Assembly (NCBI GenBank): GCA_977017575.1
Contig: CDRNVI010000010.1
Coordinates: forward strand, 155,389 to 219,388
Length of the DNA: 64,000 bases
Source: Paramoeba atlantica
Taxonomy: Eukaryota > Discosea
Direction: 5' to 3'
Part shown: positions 39,300-50,400 of the stretch, in pieces
Numbering within the stretch: position 1 is the stretch's first letter
How the letters are laid out: every line of letters begins with the position of its first letter
The notes under the pieces: model-generated
What the model saw: the letters and a program-made list of their open reading frames with translations, nothing else
Told to the model about the DNA's origin: nothing
Databases searched by the model: none
Translations under genes and position numbers: made by a program

Positions 39300-39600
39300 G
39301 ACCCCCAGCCCCTTCGCCTCTTCTCCATCCCGTCTACTTCTCTCCCTCCCCTTCTTTGCCTTCGCCTTCCGTCTCTTCTTCTCTATCTCCATCCTCTTGT
39401 CCCGTCTCCTCCTCTCTCTCCCCTTCTTCACCTTCGCCTTCCGTCTTTCCTCCTTTATGTTCTTTGCCTTCGCCTTCCGTCTCTCCCTCTCTTTCCCCCC
39501 TTGTCCCAGACTCCTCTTCTCTCTCCCCTTCTGCACCCCCTGTCCCAGACCCCTCTTCTCTCTCCCCTTCCTCTCCCCTCCCGTCTCACGCTCCACGCCA
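39300..39600. repeat. Pyrimidine-rich minisatellite
   Basis: About 300 bp of C/T-rich sequence with recurring CTTCGCCTTCCGTCTC and TCTCTCCCCTTC units. It lies about 250 bp before the pogo-like gene. The Ser/Pro frame through it is a by-product. Confidence 0.7.
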
Positions 39601-39851
39601 TACGTTGGATGCGTACTGGGCTAAGAGATCACGGAGTATGGAGAGGGAGGTGATCCCAAGGGCTAGTGGGCCCGTAAGTAGTTCAGTATTGGGTTTTGGA
39701 GCGAAAGTATTGTGTGTTCAAGAGGGGATTGTTAGGAGAGGGGGGCATGTTGAAGAACATATAAAACGCAGGATGTATTTTCATACCAGTTTATCAGTCA
39801 AATATTCCTGGTTTTGATTTCCCTTGTTTATCTACCTCTGTAGAAGAGAAA

Positions 39852-41265
39852 ATGAAAAAAAGACAGGAAGATGAAGAAAGCGTTATTGTGGACATAGAGG
39901 CAACAACACAAGTTGCTTCTTCTGAATCAATAATCGCGAGGAAACAATATACTTATAATGAAAAATTAGATAAAGTGAGACGATACATGGCAGCCCCCTG
40001 GGGGCAAAGAGATAAGCTTGTGAAGGCAAGTGGGGTAAAGTACGGAACAACGGCAAGTTGGATGGCAAATTATGAAGATATAAAGAAGGCTGTACAACGA
40101 GGATTTGGCACCCTTACAAAGTTAATGCCACTCGTAAAATACAAGGAGCTTTTTGAACAAGCCTACAAATACTATTGTACCGCACGTGAAATGTTTTCTG
40201 CAGTTCCTATGTATCACATACGATTGTACTGCATGCAAAACAGCGAAGAATTTTCAAAATTAAAAGTAAAAGATCAGTATTTTAGGATCGGGGAATTTGA
40301 AATGCATTACGGGTTATCTGCTAGGCGTCGTACAGGCTTAACCCAACTTTTACCTTCTAATTTTCAAGAGAGACATGAGGCTCATTTTCGAGTTGTAGAA
40401 AATTCTTTAAAAGACGAGTGTTTCCCTGAATTTATTATTCTTTTGGATGAGACGGGTGTTTTATGGAACCCTGCTCCTACAACAACTTTAGCTCCAAAGG
40501 GTTCGAAATGTGTTCCTATTAGAATAAAATACGAGAAAAAACAGTCAACTTGTCTTTTGTGGGTTTCAGAATGTATTAAAAGAAATGAAAAAGGTTACGA
40601 AATATTCAATGCAAAATATGAGAATCCTTATATTATTTTTGAAGGAAAAAAGGAGTGCCAAAGATCTAATTCAGTGGAGAGTAAGGTAAGGAAGGCTGTT
40701 GAACAGAAGCCTACGTACGCAGAGGTTAATCAAACGGGGTTTAAAATTCGTTGAAAAAATTCCCAATTGTTATAACAAGAGGGCGTGGCTTATTATGGAC
40801 AGATTTTCAGCCCACCGCACAGAAACAGTTGAAAACGCAATAAGTAATAAGGGATATAAAATTTTTTATATTCCTCCTGGTTGTACTTCTATTCTGCAAT
40901 TTCAGGATGTTTATGTGAACAAACCATTCAAAGATCGTATTAGAAACTTTTACACCAAGCATTGTATTGAGAAAAATAATAATGTAACGAGAGAGCTTGT
41001 TGTTCAATGGGTAGTGGACGCCCAAGCATCATTAAAATTACAAATGATAGAAAGTGGAATAAAAAAGCTTGTATTAAGAAATTTTGTAGGAGTTGGAGAA
41101 GAAACAAATGTCAACCAAGGGACAGACGCGGATCTTCCGACGGAAGTGCAAGTGGCGCTTTTAGAAGATGAGCCGCAGGATCTGTCCTTGGTTGCCGTTG
41201 CAATATCTTTTGCCGAGGCAGTCCAGCCTGAAGAACATGGCTATGAAAATATAGAAAGTGATTAG
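39852..41265 (+). mobile_element. pogo-like transposase gene with one frameshift
   Basis: Two overlapping frames (39852-40754 and 40699-41265) cover a nearly complete protein. The first part has an N-terminal HTH region (KASGVKYGTTASWMANYED), then IILLDETGVLWNPAPTT with the first Asp. The second has AWLIMDRFSAHRTETVE with the second Asp and IPPGCTSILQFQDVYVNKPF with the third. The last motif is the pogo/Tigger signature (GxTSxLQPLDVxVNKPFK). The tail is acidic. A single frameshift near 40700-40754 inactivates it. Confidence 0.85.
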
Positions 41266-41439
41266 CTTGCATAACATTATCGACTTCTATTTTAACTGTC
41301 ATGACAGTTTTTTAGATGTCGTATCAACAAACTTCAAGTAACTTTAGTAACTTAGCTTTAGTCTCTCTTTCATCTTCTTTTAGTCTAAGATCTCTTCTAA
41401 TCATGAGTAAATGCTTTCGTTTGAGCCACCACCACCCAA

Positions 41440-41665
41440 CCCGTCCAGCGACCCATGACGCCCAGCCTCCCCTGTCACCCCCCCCCCCCAACCCCTCACC
41501 AAACCACCCCCGACGCCAGCCTCCCCGGACCGCCCAACCTCTCACCCAGCCATCCCCGACGCCAACCCCCCCAGCCACCCAGCCTTCCGAGCCGAACCTC
41601 TGTTACTGGGGGGGGGGGTGTCTTACTGGGGGTATACGGTAGTACCGTCTCTTCATAGTAAAATT
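41440..41665. repeat. C-rich block and shared TACTGGGGG/TATACGGT end
   Basis: A C-rich stretch is followed by CTGTTACTGGGGG and TATACGGTAGTACCGTCTCT, then TCATAGTAAAATTT. The same order occurs at 44500-44655, and the complement of its G-run end at 38690-38720. Probably the terminus of a transposon that flanks the pogo-like gene. Confidence 0.55.
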
Positions 41666-42110
41666 TGGCCTTCCAAGCTCTTTGAGGAGACCCATTTCAA
41701 GCCTGCCCCGAACATAAGGCCGCCTTCCGCGGATCCGTAGGCACTTGTGAAACTTCCCCCCATTGTCTTTGTCTCGACAAACAAATCGATAGATTGTGGA
41801 AGTGGATGGTGAACCTTGTGAGCCAACAAGTGTATATCCTATTAGCAACCTGCTCCGGGCTGTGAAGCTTTCGGAGACAGGTCTTTACACTTTTTTCAAG
41901 ACTGGCTCTAATTTGACGTGGTCTGGTCCCTTTATTGACCAGTCGTCTCTTGGCAACACGATGGGCACGGCTAGAACGGTATTGCCCACCTCTTTTCCTG
42001 TTGCGTGCCAGCTCACGACATACCGTACTTGGGGACTATTATGTAGAAATTAACCTTTTGTTGCGCTGAGTATGACAATTTGTTGCACTGACATTGACAA
42101 TCCACCATGC
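41660..42110 (-). mobile_element. IS30-like fragment with terminal sequence
   Basis: Minus-strand translation gives SPSTSTIYRFVCRDKDNGGK, then FHKCLRIRGRRPYVRGR, matching the middle of IS30-type proteins (TASTSTIYRHI..LRIRRKRPYRR). Outside it, at 42055-42110, lie TGACAA and GCGCTGAG/GTGCAC motifs like the ends of the IS30 element at 32909. No catalytic residues are left. Confidence 0.65.
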
Positions 42111-42210
42111 ACCGTACATGGATAAAGTTAAGCCTTTTAATACAAAGGTTTTACCATGCTTATACGCGATGACAAACCTCCTGGAAGTAGATACATATGG
42201 TTTTTAAATA

Positions 42211-43781
42211 CAGGGGTGAAAACTTCCATCTGGGGGGGGGTCTAAAATTTGTAAAATTTGCTCAATTTTGTAAAATAATAGCGCATTGGAGAGCTCTCGC
42301 AGAGTTGTATGTCTTTGGCGTATTCGGAACGCTCGACTTGAAAGATTTAATCTGATGACAAAAAAATAATTTTTTTTCTTGTGAAAATATGGCAATTTTT
42401 TGTTTTTCCCCATTTTATGCCTCAAAAGCGAGTTCGCTCAAGGACTTCCCGTGGTGTTTTGAGCGCACGCTCCTATGCCTCACCAGGGAAGATTAAGGAA
42501 AGTCACAGGATGCTTCTTGTGGCGGACTTTGAGAAAACAGAGTCTTATTCCCGGACTGCCCAAAATTTTGGTGTCCACGAGGGAACTGTGAAACTCTGGG
42601 TGGAAAGATTTAATTGCACTGGCGACGTGGCCAGTCCATCCCCTACGCGTCAACCTAGGGTCACCACCTCTGATCTTATGAAAGTATCTTTAAAGCTTAT
42701 TGATGACGCTTATCGTGACCTTCCTTATGGTATCTCCACTTGGAGCGAGCTCTGGAGAGAGGTAAAGCGACGTGGCTTCACATGTTCAATAACATCCCTA
42801 AGGAACATGTTGAAAAACTCAAAAGAAAAAATTGTGCTCAGAACAGCTTTAAAGACCCTTTTCTTATCTAATAATCATAAGGAGCGCAGAGTGCAATTTG
42901 CCACTGAAGTGCTACAGTGGAGCGACGCTGCGCTGGAAAATATTATTTTCTGCGACGAAAAAAAATTTACGTGCAAAAGATCCACCCGACCCACGTACCT
43001 TTGCCGAAAATCTGACCCCCCCAAAGAACAAACAGGGGAATTAGAACCCTAGCATGGTGGAGAAGGTATTATGGTTTGGATGGGGGTGAGCTTAAAGCAT
43101 GGGTTTCATTTACACGTATTTCCTACCCATGATTCTCAAGGAAACAAAGTAACTGTAAAGGGACAAAATTTTTATGAAGCCATGAAAAAAAAGGGGGGTC
43201 TGTTCCAATATTTAAGGAGACATCGGGCCACAATAGTGATGGACAATTGCCCGGCACATAATAAGGCTCGTGCCGCGGCCCAAGAAAAGGGTTATTCTTG
43301 GCTCCGATGGCCAGCACGATCCCCTGATCTAAACCCCATAGAAAATCTTTGGTCAATAATGGACGGGACAAAGGACCGAATTCAACCCAAAAATCAACAA
43401 CAATTACTCTCCGCAATTCATGATTCCTATGATAAACTTAAGACAGAACAAATATCCAAATTTGAGAATACGCTAAAAAGCTTCAGAAAGCGTTGTAGAA
43501 TCATTGTAGAAAAGAACGGTGCACATTGCGGATACTAACAGGGGTTACTAACAATCTTTTTGGGGGGAAAAACGTTATTTTTTAACTTTTTTGTATCATT
43601 TTTCAAGTGACAATTCGAGTTTTTGACCTATTCGGCATTTGTAGTTCCACTTTGATATGTTAAAAGCTACCAGTACGAAGACATACAACTCTGCGAGAGC
43701 TCTCGAATGCGCTATTATCTTACAAAATTGAAAAGTTTTTACAAATTTTAGACCCCCCCCAGATGGAAGTTTTCACCCCTG
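42211..43781 (+). mobile_element. Complete Tc1-like element (DD32E) with TIRs and TA duplication
   Basis: Begins CAGGGGTGAAAACTTCCATC and ends with the complement. TIRs are about 110 bp and contain GAGAGCTCTCGCAGAGTTGT. TA flanks both ends (42209-42210, 43782-43783). Length 1571 bp, one gene inside. The same TIR family bounds the MITE at 16375-17113. Confidence 0.93.
42417..43538 (+). CDS. Tc1-like transposase with one in-frame stop
   Basis: 374 codons from ATG 42417, read in one frame to 43538 except for a TAG at 43050-43052. The N-terminal paired HTH region includes FEKTESYSRTAQNFGVHEGT and VKLWVERF. Catalytic motifs are IIFCDEKKFTCK (first Asp), IVMDNCPAHNKARAAA (second Asp) and SPDLNPIENLWSIMD (Glu), with 32 residues between the last two. 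The stop precedes HGGEGIMVWMGV, so the text is otherwise intact and looks recently lost, or needs read-through. Confidence 0.88.
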
Positions 43782-43783
43782 TA

Positions 43784-44305
43784 TGTATGAAAGTCTGCGA
43801 CTTCCCGTCTCATCAGAAATGCTTTTGCAGGCACGTCCCAAAGTTCTCCACGAAATGCACGCACTTACCGCTAGACTGGCGGACGAATTATGGAAAATTT
43901 TGTGCTCCGACATTGACACGTATTCCTATGTTGGATTGGCCGTAGACACGGGTATTGACCGTGTAAAAGCTGAGCACATAATGATCGTAGTGCTTTACGT
44001 GGAACGTCACGAGTATATTCTCCCTCCTATCTATTCCACCAGACACAAGGCGTATGATGGCTATGCCATGGCCAAAGAGCTTATGGACTGTTTGTCAAGT
44101 AACTTGGGGGAAGAACGACTTCTCAAGCTCGAAATTTTAATGGTGGAAGGTTCTACGGTAAATCACGTTGCCCGTGTTCATTGTGAGGGATTCCTAAAGA
44201 CAATCTACGATCGCATATCTCTTGTTGGTGACAATGATCTGGAAAACATAGAACTTGGTGTCAATCGGTTGTGTCGGGTCTCACTTTTGTCTTGCGTAGG
44301 TCATA
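43784..44305 (+). mobile_element. hAT-like transposase central fragment
   Basis: Reads DIDTYSYVGLAVDTGIDRVK, then HIMIVVLYVERHEYILPPIY, LEILMVEGSTVNHVARVHCE and RVSLLSCVGH. It lines up with the middle of the protein at 51955-55413 (FFGVAVDAGVD, FLMVDGCAVNHVA, SLLSCFGH). It starts at the right end of the Tc1-like element and stops where another Tc1 terminus begins (44306). Confidence 0.8.
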
Positions 44306-44480
44306 CAGTGGTTTCAGTTGATCTTGCCCCCCCTCGGAATTTTGATTTTGATTTATCCGTTTTTGCTCATCTTTGCAGCATTGGAGAGATCTCGTTCCCC
44401 TAGCGAAGAGCTTTGCCGCCTTTTTTTCATAGAGACCCCCTGGTGCCCCCTGGGTGACCCGAAAGTTGACCAAAATGAAA
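44306..44480. mobile_element. Single terminus of the 60.7-kb Tc1 family
   Basis: CAGTGGTTTCAGTTGATCTT onward for about 175 bp matches the TIRs of 60692-62415, with TA just outside (44304-44305) inside the hAT-like gene. The other end is lost. Inserted into the hAT relic. Confidence 0.8.
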
Positions 44481-44689
44481 CCCAGCCCAGCGACCCCCAC
44501 CCGCTCAAACACCCCCTCCCCCCTTCACCCACCCTCCCGAACCAAATCTCTGTTACTGGGGGTCAGCCCAAAAATGGTCAAATCTCTGTTACTGGGGGGG
44601 GGTCTATTACTGGGGGGGTATACGGTAGTACCGTCTCTTCATAGTAAAATTTACATACCAAGCGGCACATTGACAATACATAAGGCACA

Positions 44690-44925
44690 TTGATAATGCA
44701 TAAGGTGTATTGATAATGCATAAGGCACATTGATATTGCATAAGGCACATTGATATTGCAAGAAATTGGGCACTTTTGTATTGCATAGTAAGCGGCACAT
44801 TGATAATGCATAAGGCATATTGATAATGCATAAGGCATATTGATAATGCATAAGGCATATTGATAAGGCATAAGGCATATTGATATTGCATGAGGCACAT
44901 TGATAATGCATAATCGATTTTTTTC
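44690..44925. repeat. Tandem array GCACATTGATAATGCATAAG
   Basis: About eleven units of 20 bp with small variants. It ends about 30 bp before the IS30-like gene at 44952. Similar arrays precede the IS30-like start at 60180. Probably the left terminal region of IS30-like subfamily 2. Confidence 0.8.
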
Positions 44926-44951
44926 TAATTTCCACTTTTTTTTGTCGGGCA

Positions 44952-45650
44952 ATGTCGAACTTCAATAAAGTGAAAACGCGTCTTGATTCGGATGATCGAG
45001 CGATGATAGAACTGTTGCATAACCAACAAGAGTTTTCTCAAGAGGAGATAGCGGAGAAGGTAAAAGCCTCTCAATCTACAATCAGCCGGGAGTTTGCCCG
45101 GGGCACCTTCAAAGACGTTTATCACGCGAAGCGCGCCCATCTTGCGTGCAGTAAAGCGATGTCAAAGCGCAAGGGAAAGGCTTACAAAATCGAAGGTGAC
45201 GTGGAGGAAAAGGTGATCCGTCTATTGGAACGACGATTTAGCTCGCGGCAGATCAGCGTGGTCTTACGTAAAGAAGATGACGTTAAGGTGTCGCGTGTCG
45301 CAGTGTACGGTTTTATCAGGCGTGATGAATCCCTCGGGGGAACACTGTATAAGTGCCTGCGTCGAGGCGGTGGTCGAGGCCGTCGCCTGCGCGGCAAAAG
45401 CCGTTTTAAGATCCCGAATCGCACAGACATTAGCGAAAGGCCCAATGTTATCAACACGCGGGGAAGATTTGGTGACTGGGAGTGCGGCCTAATAGAGGGG
45501 TCAACGCACAGTGGGTTCTTCCTAAGTTTGCTGGAACGGAAAAGCAGGTTTGGTACACTAAAGCTACTGCGCACGAAGAAGAATGAGGTCGTTGCAGAGG
45601 CTATTGGTAGCGCCCTGGAACACTATCTTGTTCATACGATTACGGGCTTG
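44952..45650 (+). mobile_element. IS30-like transposase (subfamily 2), truncated
   Basis: From ATG 44952. The HTH reads DDRAMIELLHNQQEFSQEEI and ASQSTISREFARG. RRFSSRQISVVLRKEDDVKV, TLYKCLRRGGGRGR and FGDWECGLIEGSTHSGFF follow. The residue expected to be the first catalytic Asp is Gly here (ECGL instead of EADL). The homology stops after HYLVHTIT, just before the second Asp, at a pair of short palindromes. Inactive. Confidence 0.88.
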
Positions 45651-45656
45651 AGGGCA

Positions 45657-45710
45657 CGTTCGTTGAATCTTCAACGAACTGAGCGCCCGTTCGTTGAACA
45701 TTCAACGAAC
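45657..45710. repeat. Paired palindromes TTCGTTGAAnnTTCAACGAA
   Basis: Two adjacent short palindromes (GTTCGTTGAATCTTCAACGA and GTTCGTTGAACATTCAACGA). A related one lies at 12700-12720, at the left of the deleted Tc1 copy. They mark a junction where the IS30-like gene is cut off. Confidence 0.6.
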
Positions 45711-45786
45711 GTGTCCCCTGGGGGTGCAATTTTGTTTTCCCACAAAAAAAATTTATTTCCCCAAAAAATATATTTCCCCTCCCACA

Positions 45787-46015
45787 GGAATGGCTGCGAC
45801 ACCTAGTTTAGGGGTCTAGAGGTCCAACTGTGAGGGAAGCCCACGTCTGCGAGCAAGGCCCAACTGTGAGCGAAGCCCACGTCTGCGAGCAAGGCCCAAC
45901 TGTGAGCGTAGCCCTGGGATATAATTATTTTTTTCTGGGGACCCGCGCGCTCCAGCGCGCGGGTCGCGCACTGAGAACCTGTGTCTGCCACTTCCTCAGG
46001 ATTGACCAGAGGCAA
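45787..46015 (+). repeat. Merlin-associated 5' module
   Basis: Starts CTGCGACACCTAGTTTA and contains two units of GCGAGCAAGGCCCAACTGTG. A perfect palindrome follows (GACCCGCGCGCTCCAGCGCG..., 45944-45968), then GCGCACTGAGAACC. Matches the complement of 15420-15765. Ends just before the Merlin start at 46024. Confidence 0.75.
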
Positions 46016-46023
46016 TAATTACT

Positions 46024-47340
46024 ATGAATGATCTTGCTTCCTTAAGGCATTTTTTTCTACGTTCGCCTTTTATGGATCCTGGGGACGAGGATTTGTTTTC
46101 TCAGGGTGCAGAAAGGTTGTTTGCGCGGTTTCTTGCGGCCTTCGAATACACTGCACAACGGCGGGATGATGATCGGCAGGGTGATAATCAACGTGATGGG
46201 ACTCAGCCAGACCTCGTTGAAACTAATGGTACATCACGCCGTACGTGGCGAAATCTTGAGGTTCGGCCGGTTTGTAGGGGGTGTCCGGGATACGCCTGCG
46301 TGAGGCTATGGCGAAGCGTTGCCGCTATTCCTCAGGGGAATGATGCGGAGAAGTGGATGAAGTGCCATGGTCTGTTTGCCCTCCCCGAATGCCCCGATCA
46401 TGGGAACCAGTTCATGGTTGACATCCCGGGTAACGATCTGATGTGGCTTTGTGTGCACCGTGAACCTGGTGATCGGAATTCTTGCCGAGCGCACGTTATT
46501 TCTTCCATACGTATATTTCTTTCCATACGTATATTTCTACGCACACTTTGCTGACTCCGAGCATGCTTCTCTTGGTGTGGGCCGATATTGCTAACCATTT
46601 ATGCACTGGACAGATTTGCGGGAACCGTGGTATCGGAAGAAAGGTTGTAGAGGACACCTTGCGTAACCTCGGGGAGGCTGCGCTTGGTCAAGAACGCAAA
46701 TTTGGTCACTCTTTTTCGCGAATCCAAGTGGACGAGACGTTCATTGGTAAGCGGAAATAAACCGTAATTTATAACCGAGGTCGTCGACAACGTCAGCGGG
46801 GTTGGTGGTTCGCAACACTAACTGAGCAGGAGGGTCGGAAAATGGGTCTTACCCATTGGAAGCTGGTAAAGCGTCGTGACCTGGAAACTCTGCATTCCTT
46901 CATTCTCCCGCATCTGGCCAGGGCGCGGACTGTTGTGGTCAGCGATTGTTGGAAAGGGTACGTCAACCTCGGTGAGTATTGCCGGCACTACGCGGTGAAC
47001 CACAGTAAGGAGTTCGTGACCTATCAAAGGTTTGTACCTATCAAGTAGTTCGTGACCTATCACACCAACCACGCGGAGGGCGTCCACGGTACCATAAAGG
47101 GTTGGGTTAAGCGTCAACACTACAATTACGGGGCCACCCCTTTGCAACTCCAGCGGAATGTTGCGCTTCAGTGCGTGAAGCCTGGTGCTACTCACATGGG
47201 TAGAGAGCAAGCTTGGCAATGTCGGATGCAGAATCTTTTGAACTGCTGCACTACGGGGCTGAAAATCCTGAATGGGAGGAAGTCAGCGAGAGTTCGTGTA
47301 GCGACAGCGACGTTAGTGGAGATTCTGACGACAGTTTATA
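46024..47340 (+). mobile_element. Merlin transposase, degraded by small duplications
   Basis: From ATG 46024. The N-terminal zinc-binding part has CRGCPGYACVRLW, PECPDHGNQF and LCVHREPGDRNSCRAH. The core has RIQVDETFIGKRK, RGWWFATLTEQEG, TVVVSDCWKGYVNLGEY and HTNHAEGVHGTIKGW. Breaks come largely from short duplications: a doubled CCATACGTATATTTCT near 46507-46540, an inserted ACCGTAATTT-like segment near 46760, and a duplicated TTCGTGACCTATCA near 47017-47061. About four interruptions in all. Otherwise full length. Confidence 0.87.
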
Positions 47341-47484
47341 ATTCAATAAATTTTGTTTTTTTATACATAGTGCTTTACATATTTTGCTGGGACTCAGGGC
47401 TCAACCTGACTGGTTAAAAAAGCAACAAAAAAAACGATAAAGATACAGTTTCTGTACTTTGTTGATTTCTTTTTTTAATCTAGT

Positions 47485-50400
47485 CTTCTCTTGGGGCTCA
47501 GTTCTCCTATGACACAGGTGAAAAATCCTCAGACCCACGTAGGTACGAACGAAGACTCTCATTCATTCCATCAGAATATTGACGTCAGCGAAGGTACTCT
47601 CAGTGAAAGCGCTCTCATCGACGAAGAGCGTTCCCACTGTCCCGGCAGTTGGGACCAATTCGATGGCAACAAGCACCTGATCTCCACTGCGAGCACTTAC
47701 GACGAACAATTTTACACTACCCCGATCCCGAAGAATATTCCCAAGGAATGGATGGAGCGCGTACGCCACATCACACAGGAGAGGGAAACTCCGGACACAG
47801 GACACGCAGAGGCCGAAGATGAGGAAACACAACACTGTGCGGTGAGAAGGCAGAAAATAACGCAAGAAGACGCACTCGCACCCAAGGCCGCCGATAAAAG
47901 CTATACTCAAAGCCGCAGTGAAAGACGCTCTTTCCCGCCAACTGCAAAACACGTCACCATCGAAAGGGGTCACCAAAACGGACTCGCGTCCGTCAAGACG
48001 AACACCTTGGACATACCATTCTTCACCCCGGCACGCTGTAAACAAGACCACCTCCGCGGAAAAAACACAAAGTGGAGAAGAGTATCGGGAATGCCCAGCG
48101 GTGGGATGCTCTTGGCGAAGTCCGCCGCACGGAGGGTCGTGACAAGCATTCTACAATCACGTCGCATGTCGCCACGGTAACTGCGTCCCCGCCACATGGT
48201 GGGATAAAGAAGGTCGATTTCTGTGCAATTTATGCGGGCGTCACTACGATATCAACAAAAGGGAGACTCACCCACAAGCCTGTAAGGGGAGGATAACAAA
48301 AGCCCAAACCTCGCCGCATACGACACACCCGAGCGACGAAAGCCATCCCCCAGGGACCCAAACGCATCACTCCGAACTTCCCTCACTGACCACGTGCAAG
48401 GACGTGCCCCCTCGCTGCCGCCAACTCTGGGGAGAAATCCTTACAAAAGCAGCTAAAAACGCAGTCACCGAGAACTCTACAGCCGCATGGACCCTACTCG
48501 CTATGCTTCCGAAGTGCTTACTACCAGCCCCACACCGAGGAGGTCGCAAGAACCACACAACTTACTCATCATACGTCCAGAAGTGCATGAACCGATGGCT
48601 TGCACAAGACTAAATGTCTCCCTATGGAGACTTTATGTCTCCCTATGGAACGAAGCAGTAGACAACACACAGAAGAAACAATCCGCTGCTTCTACAGCCG
48701 TCCACGACGAGGAGGAAAAAGCCGCTATTCGAGCAGAGTTGCTAGTTCGACGAGGTGAGTACTCTAGGGGTATGGCTGCACTTACCGCGGATTCTATGGC
48801 GCCCGACGACGAAGACACCTTCCGTAAGCTTCAAAGCAAACACCCTTGCCGTCATCCAGACAGTGACATCATCGACTATGCGCCTCCGTCCACAGAGCCT
48901 TTAGTAGTGCAGGAACCCGCGGTAGAAAAAACGATCAAAAGCTTTCACAGGGGTTCCTCGGCAGGAACAATGGGTTTGCGACCCGAGCACTCACAAGCTG
49001 CACTTCTGGCGCGCGTAGACAACACGGTGAAACCTCTTAACGCGCTTACACATCTTGTGAACCACCTGTTAGCCGGGAAAGCACCCCTAGAGGTACAGCC
49101 ATACTTCGTGGGAGCCAGACTTTGCGCCTTGGAAAAGGGTGAAAACGATGTCCGACCTATAGCAGCGGGAGAAACAATACGTCGATTGGTGAGCAAAGCG
49201 GCGTGCAATGCAGTGAAGAGCAAAGCTAGCGAAATATTCAAGGGGTTACAGTTCGGAGTTGCGACGCCGGCAGGAGCTGAACGAATAATTCACACTTGCC
49301 GGCATGCCATGGCAATCCACACAGACAACCCCGACCTGGTACTGTGCAAAGTCGACCTGAGCAACGCCTTCAACAACGTAAGCAGATCAACTTTCTTGAA
49401 ACTCGTAAGCGATCACTTCCCGGAATTGCTTCCATGGGCAATCTGGTGCTATACGACAACCAGTGTTTTGACACCCTATTCTCGGATGAAGGCGTTCAAC
49501 AGGGAGACCCCCTAGGGCCGCTTTTCTTTTCACTGGTCTCTCTGGAGCTTGCGAACGAGATCTATCTCCAGACCGACCTCCACTTGCAATTATGATACCT
49601 GGACGATGGAATTCTCATTGGCAGGGCTGAAGATGTCAGGAACTCGCTGGATACGATTGCGAGGGTGGGTCCGCGTTGGGGGCTTTATTTGAACGTGGCA
49701 AAGTGCGAAATTATCACCCCCCCCCTGCTTCGGCTAACGTTGTGGCCATGTTCCCAGACATACCCGACTCCAAAATAAACGTCTGCAGCAATCTTAGCGT
49801 CCTAGGAAGCCCAATTGGGTCCCCTGAATACTGCGCTGAATACCTGATGACTCATGTTGTTGAGCCGGCGGAAATGGCACTGAAAACAATAACTACGATC
49901 AGGCACCCACAGGTAGCCATGGTGCTAATTCGACAGTGTGCGGGTTTCTGCAAAATGGTGTATGCGTTACGAACCACGCCACCGCAATCACTTATGCACC
50001 TCTGCGAGCGTTTTGATGACTTCCTCATGCACACGGTCGAATCAATGTCCCTTACCTCCTCCCGCACGCTCCCAAATTCAACGCATGAAACGACATGGAG
50101 GTTTCGGGCTAAAATCGGCGACCCTACATGCATCCTCCGCTTACGTCTCTTCCGTAGCTTTCGCAGCGGCGACGGACTCTTGGGATCCTTCTGAAGTCGA
50201 GGGCTTCCTGCTCGCAATTGAAGACGTGAACTCCAAAGTGGGTGTTAACCTCCTCGACTCAACAGGGCACGTACGTTCTATCCCGCGCCACAAGTGTGAA
50301 GAAGTCTCACCCCAGTCCCGTTCTTCCAAAAGGCCTCGTCAGCCTGACATCGATTATTCTTTCGAGTCTACGATTCTCCCTTCCCTTCCACGCGAGCGCG

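Noticed and set aside
39266-39817. Ser/Pro-rich 183-codon ORF
   Set aside because: Produced by the C/T-rich minisatellite at 39300-39600; no conserved domain.
44690-44925. Possible CRISPR-like array
   Set aside because: Units are contiguous 20-bp tandem repeats without unique spacers, in a eukaryotic context.
44578-44965. Minus-strand ORFs with repeated MPYALSICLMHYQ-like units
   Set aside because: Translation of the 20-bp tandem array in three frames.
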